From: Marsupella aquatica
Lineage: Eukaryota > Marchantiophyta
Length of the DNA stretch: 64,000 bases
NCBI GenBank assembly: GCA_973895155.1
Contig: OZ316893.1
Coordinates: 23,622,001-23,686,000, forward strand
Direction of reading: 5' to 3'
The position numbers were made by a program, and so were the translations under genes. The notes beneath the pieces are model-generated. The model made no database searches. It worked only from the letters and a program-made list of their open reading frames with translations, and was not told the DNA's origin. Each line of letters starts with the position of its first letter. Positions within the stretch are counted from its first letter, which is position 1. Positions 55,840 through 64,000 of this stretch are shown here, piece by piece.

Positions 55840-56417
55840 ACTAGATAAATAGAGGGACTCGTAGCATTTGAAACCACTTGGGCTTAAGTTGGGTTATATT
55901 TTGTAAAACTTTGAGTTTGACTTAAACTCTGATCGATGAGTTTGATTTTGATTACTTTTATAAAGTGCATATTTCAAGGTTTATACAATTGTGAGAATAT
56001 CATATAAGATATGCTTAGATTTTGGTGGTAAAATTCTCTTGAGTCTAGTTTGGAAAATACATACCATTTTTTGGTGGTTTTTTGGTATACACTTTTTAAT
56101 ATCATGAAGATTTTGAAAAGAGAAATAAGGCTTTGGACTCATCCCTTAAGGCTTCTTGTTCTTAAGTATGTGGTTGTTCCTTACGTGAATTTTAGAAAAA
56201 CTTTGCCAAATAGTACACTTTTACAATAACAATTTCCTGTTACCAGGAGAAATTACCTGGTAACAGGAAAACTGTTTCCTATTTCCTGTCTCCACTGCTA
56301 TACCCCTTGCAGACAAGGTGCGTGCGTACCCCTAACATACTCCAAAAATACCCCCAAAGTATCCCGCTGAATGAAAATAATGAGTGCGACTTCAGCTTAA
56401 TTTGGGGCCTTTTGCAC
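55840..56417. other. Element C 3' end and right edge of the helicase intron
   Basis: Element C ends at 56160. The next 250 bp are helicase intron, with a perfect 15-bp inverted repeat TTTCCTGTTACCAGG (56233-56247) / CCTGGTAACAGGAAA (56256-56270), loop 8 bp, and a further TTTCCTATTTCCTG. The related sequence at 11013-11056 marks the other edge of the same intron. No gene. Confidence 0.6.
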
Positions 56418-57270
56418 CTGGTCATCCGCCAACATCCCACCAATTGGAGAGCTTTTTCCGGATTTGCATTCCAACATCCATGCAAGACCAATCCGCTGGT
56501 GTGGATATAGAGCTGTAGTCATTGTACCAGGTGGAGGGCATGCCTCCTCTGTCTTGAAAGTGAGACACTTGGATATCAATCTGCGGATCCCGCTCACAGC
56601 AAAGTTAGATATGCTTGAACATTGTTTCTGAAAAAACAGTAATCATACAACAAAGGAAACAAAATCGCTAACCTTTCCACTCTCTGTGGCACACTCTTCC
56701 CAGTGAATGTCTTGTTCTGAATGCTCGCCATCCTCCACTTCTTCTTCTTCTTCTTCTTCTTCCTCTACCTCTTCCTCTTCCTCCACTTCGATAGCCCTCC
56801 TCTTCGCTGGTGAGTGACTGCCACTCGGAATAGAGTCCTCTCGCCCTCTCTTTGAAGCACGAGGCAAATTTGGTTGTCGTGAAATGTGACTCGTCCTAGC
56901 CTCCCATCCCGGACTCTTAGTTGGAACATGAAATAGAACAGAAATCGGAGGTGACCCTGGTACTTCTGATGCAATTGGACCCGACGATTTGTCCTCCTCT
57001 GTAGCTGAGACCTCTACTTTTGATGTTGGTGCAGCATTTGGTGCCTCTCCTTCTAAAAGTGACATCTCTTCTTCTGATGCCGGTACCTCTGCCAGTACTG
57101 GTGGTGCAGCTGCCTGTAACTCTACCAAAACTGGTGAGTCACCTCCACTCGAAATAGACTCCTCTCGCTGTATCTTTGAAGCAGGATAATGAATTGGGAA
57201 AGTACCTACTTCTGCTGGTGCTGCTGCTTGTACCTCTACTATAGCTGGAACACCAAAAACTGGCGGTAAT
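56418..57270 (-). CDS. SNF2 helicase, 5' exons (N-terminal region and motif Q/I half)
   Basis: Exon 57270-56674: an open frame with repeated VPA.VEVQAAAP-like phrases, Ser/Glu-rich, ending in a run of Glu/Val encoded by a GAA/TTC microsatellite and the donor GGAAAG|GTTAGC. Exon 56627-56418 (acceptor TTTTTTCAG): ...TALYPHQRIGLAWMLECKSG followed by GGMLADDQ, the helicase Q/motif I approach (L.pHQ..gl.WM), and donor CAG|GTGCAAA. It continues at 10937 with GMGKT. The frame meets a stop where element G begins (57271), so upstream exons, if any, lie beyond G. Together with 10937-8553 it makes a HLTF/Rad5/Rad16-type protein. Confidence 0.75.
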
Positions 57271-60200
57271 TGTGATGCCTAGCCAGGAATCACTAGGCCA
57301 GTTAAGTGGGGAAAATGGAGGTGTACCCTATAAACACATTAGTATAGTAACAAAAACAAGGAAAATATAAACAATTAAGGGTGACTATGGAACCCGGGCC
57401 GAGGCCGGAGGTAAGGACGTCAGGGGAGAGAACACGATTAGGGTTAGGGCGCGCTGTGATGCCTAGACAGGAATCACTCGGCCGGTTAAGTGGGTAAAGC
57501 AGGAAGGCACCCTAGGAACACCTTAGTATAGTGACAAAACAAGGAAAATATAAACAATTAGGGGCAACCATGGAACCCGGGCAGAGGCCGGAGGTAAGGC
57601 TGAGGGTGAAAACCCGATTAGGGTTAGGGCGCGTTAAGCGTCGGCGGCTAGGAAGGATCAACGGGAAGAAGGACCGGCAGAGGAGAGGGGTAAGGAGCGC
57701 TTGCAGGAGATGGTGGCTCATTTGCGAGCACGAACTAGGCAGACGACTACGGGAGGCCAACTACTGTCAGCTGCTTAGGCAAGCACTCGGGGAGAGAGTA
57801 GATACCGACGATCAACCTAAGGAGGGTATGAGCAACGTCAATCAAGCGGCACATTTCTGGGGATGCCTGTTCGAACGGGCAACTGAGTACATCAAGACTT
57901 ACGAGGACGAGGAGTCAGAAAGGGCAGCTCGAGAACGGCAGGAGCTCGCTCGATTGTGGGAGCTGTAGAAGACGGCTTTCTTAGGAGGCGAACTCATCAA
58001 GGACGAGTTCCTGTGGACGCCTACTTCCAATCAACTCGACGATCTTCTGTTTTGCAAAGACAGCGTCGTCGGCATCCGAGAGGCCATCAAGAATTGCAAT
58101 GACATACACTGGGAATTAAAGGGTAGCACGGAAAGGTGGACCCGGGCAACGGTGCTAGGAGAGACCTCCACGGCAGCAGAGATGAAGAGGAAGGGAGCCG
58201 TCAACGATGAAGCCACCCCGGCAAAAAGAACGAGGTCGGCGGCACCAAAGAAGCCAGCCGAGCAGCAGAGCAGGAGGTAGGGAGAAGCCGAAGAGGAGGA
58301 GGTCGATCCCATCAAGGCCATTCCAACCAGGGATGACACCTGGAAGGGCTGGGCGGCAACCCTACCGGTGGAGGTGCAACTACATTTTGCACGGGAGGAG
58401 GATGCATGCTTTACGGCCATGCAGACCAAGAAGTACCAAGGCTTCATGGCCGGATCCGGCTTGGAGGCCTTTGTAAGATTACCATGGCTGAAGCCGGAGG
58501 TACCGGAGTCAGACCTATTAGAATTCGTGGGGTCATGGGAACCCGAGACCAATTGCACGAGGATATATGGGAAGGATTTCTATCTTACTCCCAAGGTGAT
58601 TGCCGAAGTGTTTGGCTTGCCGATGGGCAATAAGACCAAAGTTGATACCAGGAAGACCTTGCCTGACAAGGAGTTCCGGTCGTTCCCCGGGCCATCAACG
58701 AAGAATGGCTTCTTCCGGAACACCTGCACCAACCCGCACATAGGAGAGAGATGATCGACTTCTTGCGGGTGACCATGCATTGTAACTTGCCGAGGGCAGA
58801 GATCGGCAAGGCACAGGTCTATCTGGCAGAAAGGCCAGACCCAAGCCGGGACTACAACGGGTACCTCCTCAACCAATTGAAGAAGATCTTAAAGGAGGAG
58901 CAGCAGGTAATCGGCATGGGGAGCGTGTCGCGGCTTGGCTATCACATGCCGCTGTTGTGCCGGTATGCCAGAGGTCAGACTTTTGCCCCGGTACTTCCCC
59001 TGCAGGTAAGGGCACCCGAGGAAGCTCCAACGCCGAGGCCGTTGGCTGAGAAGCCTCAACCACCTGTTAGTCCTACGATCGAGCAGGTGTTTAGGCCCAG
59101 GAAGGAAGACTTGCCGATGCAGCAACCAGGCATGCAGAGTCTGCTGAAACTACTGGAGAAAGAAAAGAAATCGGCATCGGCAAAAACAACGGCAACGGCA
59201 ACAATGCAGGACACTACTACAGAGGTAGGCCTACACCGGCTCACAAGAGAAAACCCCTTTGCTGGAGACAAGGAGAGAATCAGGCCGGAATCCAAGCCAG
59301 GTGTTCGAATGTACGTGGGAACCTCAAGCTCCGAATCTGAGGCAGAATTGCCTGAAGCTCCTACCAACGAAGAGGAGAGGGAGAAGCCGGAAATCCAAGA
59401 GGTAGAGGAGGCAGTGGAGGACTGCAGCCATGATAATTCCGGCTATGGGTCGGACCATCACGTTCCAGGAGTAAGGACCTGTGGCCGGTTTGTCCCCACA
59501 CTTCCAAGGGTAGTGCGAGGGGACCCCAACCAGCAGAGTAGCCCTGAGTCTCCCCCACCAGATGTTGCTCCCCCGAGCTTCGACGGCATAAAACAGATGG
59601 TGCAGGAATTTCAGGAGCGAATCAAGCAAGAGGAAGAGGCCGCCCTGGCTAAGGAAAAGGATTTACCAGGAGGAGATTGGCCGGAGGACATCAGGCGGCT
59701 AGCCGAAAAAGGAAGCAAACCTCTAGCCACGATTGAAGAGATCCGCAGGATGGCTTGGGAGCAGAGGCCACGATGGGCGATGCCGATCACTTCTACTTAC
59801 TCCACCTACGCTAAGAATAGAGCCATGGAGTATGGTGAGATGTGTGGGGAACTTGCGCTCGGCATCTTTGGAGAGGAGTTGGAGGTAGGACCCTTTTTCC
59901 ATAGGGAGCAGTTGGAGAAGCACCAATTAGAAGAAGCGGTGGCTTTAGAGAGAAGCAAGAAGGACGAGGTCATTCGGCGGCTTAGGAGGATGGAAGCCGA
60001 GATTGAAGATCTAAGGGCGGCCAAGAAAGCCCAAGATGAACTGCGGATTAAACGACATGAGCTGAACATCATGCAGGGGCAGTTGGACGCCGCGCAGGCT
60101 GATAATCAGAATATCAAGGATAAACTAACTCAGACGCAGGAAGAGTTGGCCGACACGATCAAAGAAAGGGAAAAGTGGAAGCAAGAGCTGAAGAATATAG

Positions 60201-62080
60201 AGGAGGCCCACATAACAGCCAACAGCCGGGCCATGGCGGAGACCCAAAGAAAGGAATGGGCGTTGAAAGGGGAGCTCGAGAAAATCCGCGGAGCCCTTGA
60301 GCAGAAGGAGGTCGAGTTAGGGAAATCCTATCAAGGGATTATGGCGCTGCAGCAGGAGCTTGCGTCCCTGACGGCCAGCTTCAAGGCCGACCTAAGGGAG
60401 AAGGACGAGATGCTCGAACAGACTTACGCCAAGATGAACCAGATGGAGTCTGTCATCATTGCAGAGCTCGACAAGGAGCTAAGAGCAACCCAGGAGGAGA
60501 AGGCTACCTTGAAGAAGGAATTGGAGGAAGCCCACAGGGAGCAGGAGGAGGCCAAAAACGAGCTGGAGGGGGCACATAAGGACCTGGATGAAACCCAAGA
60601 GGAGTTGGAGGAAATCACGAGGAAGATGGAGAACCTACAGCGGCGGGCCGACAACCAAACAGAGCGGCTGAAGAAACAAGCCGCAGTATTTAAATGCTTA
60701 GCTGCAGCAGGTCCATCTCCTGTTGGGACAAACCAGTTACCAGGGGTGGTAATTGCCGAAGGACAAGCCGCGCCACCTGCACCAGTGCCGGAAGTAAGTG
60801 GGAAGGGGAAGGGACCAGCTGCCAAGCCACCAACGAAGAAGAAGCGGAAACCTTCAGGGTCAAGGAGTAATACGACTTCACAGGCCGTGGTGATCAAGGA
60901 GGTAGACCCAGCACCGACCCCAGACAGGGTCACGGCTAAGGATCCAACTACCCTAGGGGAAGGGGAAGCCGAAGCCGTGGGAGTGGCTGAAGCCGAAGCC
61001 GTGGGAGTGGCTGAGGCCGAAGCCGTGGGTATTGCCGAGGCCGGTGTCGAGGCTGAAGCCGAAGGTGGACCCAGTCAGGCCGATGGAGAGTTGACTCGGT
61101 CAAGGGCAGGTAATCTGTCAGTAGGCGGGCCAACGGCAGTGGCTGAGGAGGAAGTGTTGGGGGCGTCCATTGAGGATCCACCACCGGTGTCGTGACGGTG
61201 CAAGGGCGCCGTTCCTTTTAGGGAGGGCGGACGTGGAGGGAGGAGGCATGAGTGGGCAGGGCGGGCACGGATCTCCACGTTTAGGATTAGGATCAGAACC
61301 AGGAGCGGCCCTGACACTTAGCTTAGTGGGATTGCGGTCCCACTGGTAGGAGCAACACTTGTGCTCCTGCCTTGCTGTACATAGGTAGATTCGGGCAAGT
61401 AGATTACTGTTAAGTAGATTAGGCTTACGATGCAAAGAATGGCGGATCCACTACCAGGATAAGTACCTGGGCAGCGGGGAGCTCAGGGCCTCTTCTTTAG
61501 CAAGTTTTTAGTTTGCACCAGCCGGGCTGGGATCAAGTAGTACGAGAAGCTCTCGGTTAGTCATACAGTGACCCTTGTGTATATTCATGTTTCCTCATGC
61601 CTAAGAGCTGAATAGAGTTGGCCTCACGGCTTAGTTCGCAGAACTTGTGTATGAGATGTACTGTTTGTATGGCAAGTGCATGGTATGACTCAGTCAGAAT
61701 GAGTCATTTTGCTATTTGTGTGTCGCATTAACTTGTGTGAAGAGTGCCCACATCAACAGAAGGAAGGAAAGTAAGCAGGGGAGTGAGAGTTGGATGTGTC
61801 GAGCTGAGAGAGGTCTTAGCGGCTTAACCAAGCCTATTGGGGATCATTCCGGCTGCGGAATCCAAACATACCTAACAAGACGGAGGGGAAGACAGGGGAA
61901 GACAGGGGAAGGCCTATATTAGGCCGGCTACGTATCTCATGACCCGATGAAGGATCTGTCCAGTATATGTGTGTAAAATGTTAATAGTAGTAGTAGAAGG
62001 TTAGCAGCGTCCCATGCCGCTAAGCCGCGGAAACGGCCTCGCCAAGCACGAAACCTGCGGGAATCGGCTTGAGCTGGGGG
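57271..62080 (+). mobile_element. Element G (retroelement-like, TGTGATGCC start, tandem 5' end)
   Basis: The 5' end TGTGATGCCTAG occurs twice, at 57271 and 57455, each followed by the same ~184-bp sequence (GGAATCACT, GGAAAATATAAACAATTA, GGAACCCGGGC, GATTAGGGTTAGGGCGCG) with some changes. The start is similar to that of F (TGTGACGCC), and the encoded protein is of the same type, so F and G are probably related families. The 3' end is not fixed: I see no matching terminal CA plus TSD before the next G copy at about 62101. Confidence 0.6.
57531..61195 (+). pseudogene. Element G coiled-coil protein gene (814-codon main frame, damaged)
   Basis: Begins with a basic/Trp-rich part (RRWWLICEHELGRRLREANY, GMSNVNQAAHFWGCLFERAT), then TAG at 57967-57969 where copy 2 has CAG (LQK), and a second TAG near 58278. 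Next: SWEPETNCTRIYGKDFYLTP-KVIAEVFGLP, comparable to the 'S.E.I..V.GLP' block of plant transposon proteins, and a one-base loss at 58752 that shifts to the 58751-61195 frame. That frame has a Pro-rich linker, a coiled coil of about 270 residues (59900-60690), KKKRKPSGS basic patch, and an EAEAVGVA repeat. No protease, reverse transcriptase or integrase is present. Role unknown; structural (gag-like) is one option. Confidence 0.6.
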
Positions 62081-62100
62081 GTTTCTTGGGTTTAGGGAGC
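61196..62100. other. 3' non-coding part of element G
   Basis: No gene. TGACTCAGTCAGAATGAGTCA-type near-palindrome at about 61686-61706 and a 10-bp triplet repeat GGGGAAGACA at 61887-61915. The sequence near 62020-62100 leads into the second G copy. Confidence 0.4.
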
Positions 62101-62740
62101 CATGGGACGCACCACACGCGCTAAGCATCGGCGGCTAGGGGTAACCAACGGGAGGAAAGACCAGAGGAGGAGAGGGGTAAGGACCGCTCGCGAGGAATGG
62201 TGGCTCATTTGCAAGCATGAACTGGGCAGACGACTACGGAAGGCCAACTACTGTCAACTGCTTAGGCAAGCACTCTGGGCGGGAGCAGATACCAACAATC
62301 GACTCAAGGAGGGTATGAGCAACGTCAATCAAGCGGCACATTTTTGGGGATGCCTGTTTGAACGGGCAACTGAGTACATTAGGACTTACGAGGACGAAGA
62401 ATCGGAGAGAGTAGCTTGAGAACGGTAGGAGCTCGCTTGACTGTGGGAGCTGCAGAAGTCTGCCTTCTTAGGAGGAGAACTCATCAAGGCCGAGTTCTTG
62501 TGGACTCCTACTACCAATCAGCTCGATGATCTTTTGTTTTGCGAAGACAGACTCGTCGGCATTCGGGAAGCCATCAACCGCTACAACGACGGGCACTGGG
62601 AGTTGAAGGGTAGCACGAAGGGGTGGACAAAGGCAACTATGCTAGGAGAAACATCCACGACAGACGAGATGAAGAGGAAAGGAAACAACAACGAAGAGGC
62701 CACCCCGGCAAAAAGAACGAGGTCGGCGGCACCAAGGAAA
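62101..62740 (+). pseudogene. Partial second copy of element G
   Basis: Matches 57635-58255 closely (CGGCGGCTAGG, GAGGAGAGGGGTAAGG, TGGTGGCTCATTTGC, and the protein GMSNVNQAAHFWGCLFERAT). It begins with its own ATG in CCATGGGACGCACC and is interrupted at 62740 by element B copy 2. At the site of copy 1's first TAG it has CAG, but it has a TGA and a TAG of its own at 62417-62429. Confidence 0.7.
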
Positions 62741-63050
62741 ACACGATTTCGGACCGACCAAGAAGTGTGTTGGAGTTCTCGTTTAACCCGATCCCGTTTT
62801 TTTCTAAGGCAATGCAATGACCGATAAAATTGGAAAAAACTCTCTGAAACGCCACTTTCCTCCATTGCATCGCCGCGGGAATGCAGGGAGCGATATGTGC
62901 ATCGGGTTTTACATTTCGTCAGTGAAAAAGTCCAAATTGCGAGTAACTTGGTCCGAACCGCATAATCCAGGAACGACCACGCACTAACCCAGGTAAAGGG
63001 GAAAATTAACCATGGTTAAGGGGAAATTAACCATGGTTTAGAGCGTCTCC

Positions 63051-63058
63051 TATATAAA
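63051..63058 (+). promoter_or_regulatory. TATA box of element B copy 2
   Basis: TATATAAA directly after the paired TTAACCATGGTTAA palindromes. The same place in copy 1 has lost four bases. Confidence 0.65.
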
Positions 63059-63650
63059 GAGGAGCGGGCTGCCCATAAAACGTTTGCTTTTGCCAGAGCA
63101 AATATCTCTTGACTGAGAGCGAATACCAAACTCCCATCAAGTCTTACATTCCTCCCAAGCGATTCGACTCTTTCTACCGAAAACCCAATAAATTTATCGA
63201 AATAGCCATTCCTGTTCAAGTTCTCCATGTAAGACTAACTAGTCATTTAGTGTAAAATGTCCAGATCCGAGCGGAATGCGATAAATTTATCGCATTTTGC
63301 ATTCCTCTGTTGCAATCATTTGATCCAGTGTTTAGAGAGGTGTTGCCTTCATTCCGATAAATTTATCGGAGTCTTCATTCCTTTCATGGAAAGAGGAGTA
63401 ATTGAGAATCCGATAAATTTATCGGAGTTGTCATTTTTGTGAAAGATTGAATTCAGGGGTTAGGTGTCTGAGGAAGTCATATTTCAATTCGAATGCGGAG
63501 TGCGATAAACTTATCGCATCCTCCTGTGAGAATCATTTTCCTTTGTTTTGTTTGGAGACTCATCTTCATCTCTGATGTCGCAGTGTTGCCGGGTTTAGGA
63601 GGCACAACGGAAGGTCGATTGCACTCCGTGGACAACAGGTATTGTGACAA

Positions 63651-63977
63651 ATGGCTGTCTTCCTTGAAAATCGTGTCAAACGTGCACACCGTTTGTACAA
63701 GAGACTCGTGCGACTCAAAGTTCTCCCCATCGGTATAGGAGCATTGTGGATGGGTGGTACTGATCCTGGAGATAGGCAGAATCCTCTCCGCATTGAATTC
63801 TACGGAATGAATGATGCAGGAGTTCCAATTCATTCGAGGTTGATGTTAACGGCGTGTTTACATTTGGAGTTTTCTTGTAACTATTGTTGTCGTCATCTTG
63901 ACAACAAGTACCACAAACAGGCTCACTTCTGTTGTAAGATTTGGAACGAAGACCCTTGGGTGAACCTTTCACGATGA
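63651..63977 (+). CDS. Small basic Cys/His-rich protein, element B copy 2
   Basis: 108 codons from MAVFLENRVKRAHRLYKRLV, ending WVNLSR then a stop. It differs from the copy 1 product (21561-21235) at about ten positions but keeps the frame and the C-terminal CNYCCRH cluster. An upstream small frame (63257-63442) is built from the palindromes and may not be translated. No family is recognised. Confidence 0.45.
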   Translation: MAVFLENRVKRAHRLYKRLVRLKVLPIGIGALWMGGTDPGDRQNPLRIEFYGMNDAGVPIHSRLMLTACLHLEFSCNYCCRHLDNKYHKQAHFCCKIWNEDPWVNLSR

Positions 63978-64000
63978 GTGTTTCGACCTTTTCATTGAGG

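Larger units (their letters stand above)
48000..56160. mobile_element. Element C (8,161 bp, TIR AACAAGAAGCCTTAA, TSD CTTA)
   Basis: Perfect 15-bp terminal inverted repeats (48000-48014 and 56146-56160) continue imperfectly (ATGATGAGT against GGATGAGT) and are flanked by CTTA (47996-47999 and 56161-56164). It contains a minus-strand transposase gene (51958-48560) and a plus-strand ParB-like/amino-methyltransferase gene (52778-55839), divergently arranged, with TTCATGAATTCATGAA palindromes between them and elsewhere. Domain content differs from element A in the transposase but agrees in the partner gene and layout. Confidence 0.85.
10938..56417 (-). other. Predicted 45.5-kb intron of the SNF2 helicase gene
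   Basis: On the minus strand the exon ending at 56418 reads ...GGMLADDQ and is followed by GTGCAAA (donor). The exon starting at 10937 reads GMGKTM and is preceded by TTTTTGTAG (acceptor). Joining them is in phase and recreates the motif I block GGMLADDQGMGKT of this helicase group. Both intron flanks carry a related stem-forming sequence containing TGTTACCAGGAGAAAT (11040-11056 and 56239-56254), as expected if they were one short intron before insertions. The intron now holds elements A, B, C, the CACTA element and two F elements. Whether such an intron is still spliced is unknown. Confidence 0.75.
62741..64000 (+). mobile_element. Element B copy 2 (partial; continues past the window)
   Basis: ACACGATTTCGGACCGACC at 62741, then sequence matching 22470 back to about 21200 in reverse, so it is inverted relative to copy 1. 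It keeps TATATAAA (63051-63058), two TTAACCATGGTTAA-type palindromes (63006-63019 and 63027-63040), five CGATAAATTTATCG-type palindromes (about 63188, 63267, 63354, 63409, 63503), and the small basic protein frame (63651-63977). The F-box-like frame would lie beyond 64000. Confidence 0.85.

Noticed and set aside
48000-56160. Bacterial or phage contamination because of the ParB/methylase pair
   Set aside because: The gene has GT-AG introns with in-phase joins and lies between TIRs with a TSD inside eukaryotic DNA.
11060-56230. TATTTGGYCAA-like inverted match (about 11080 and 56200) as element A TIRs
   Set aside because: The match is short and interrupted, and no TSD could be found, so A's ends are left open.
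57434-57640. Telomere-like GATTAGGGTTAGGG at 57434 and 57616
   Set aside because: Only two units each and part of the duplicated G 5' sequence; not an interstitial telomere tract.
58751-61195. Long antisense open frames opposite the G coiled-coil gene
   Set aside because: They are shadows caused by GC-rich, repetitive coiled-coil codons; no domain or start context supports them.
63257-63442. 61-codon frame made of palindromes (INLS/DKFIG repeats) as a real protein
   Set aside because: Its sequence is dictated by the DNA palindromes in the leader and it has no other support; it is more likely non-coding.

Overview
The window is eukaryotic DNA from a green-lineage (streptophyte) genome. Genes have GT-AG introns, and there are a plant-type CACTA (En/Spm) transposon with Tnp2 and TnpA-like genes, a MULE-type transposase with a SWIM zinc finger, and a PHD protein resembling plant EDM2. 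A charophyte alga or a seedless plant fits better than a crop plant, but the species cannot be read from the sequence.

The only likely host gene is a SNF2/RAD5-RAD16-type helicase on the minus strand. Its 5' exons lie at about 57270-56418 and its 3' exons at 10937-8553. The codons for ADDQ and GMGKT, normally contiguous in helicase motif I, sit on the two sides of one predicted intron of about 45.5 kb (56417-10938). Almost everything between is mobile DNA. Element A (about 11.1-48.0 kb) is a MULE. It carries a SWIM transposase gene to the right and, divergently to the left, a gene joining a ParB-like domain to an amino-methyltransferase-like domain. A has been split by a 13,341-bp CACTA element (23416-36756, TSD GTA), a 3,520-bp element B (18951-22470, TSD TACTTA) and two inverted 4,017-bp copies of element F (11451-15467, TSD AAGCA; 38975-42991, TSD CCGGG). 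Next to A lies element C (48000-56160, 15-bp TIR, TSD CTTA). C has an unrelated transposase gene and its own ParB-like/methyltransferase gene, again divergent.

Left of the helicase gene (1-8.2 kb) is element D, a DDE-type transposase gene on the minus strand with a palindrome array in a presumed intron. Right of it (57.27-62.1 kb) is element G, which encodes an 814-residue coiled-coil protein. A partial second G follows, interrupted at 62741 by a second, inverted copy of B that runs off the window.

The most striking signal is that four elements each carry a different short palindrome in many copies, nearly all outside coding exons: A has TAGCGCCTGGCGCTA-like sites, B has CGATAAATTTATCG, C has TTCATGAATTCATGAA, and D has AGGACTATAGTCCT. 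A and C also encode ParB-like/methyltransferase proteins. I propose that these are element-specific address tags read by element-encoded DNA-binding or modifying proteins, functionally comparable to the VANC/motif system of Arabidopsis VANDAL MULEs but built from bacterial-type domains. This is an inference from layout, not a demonstrated function.
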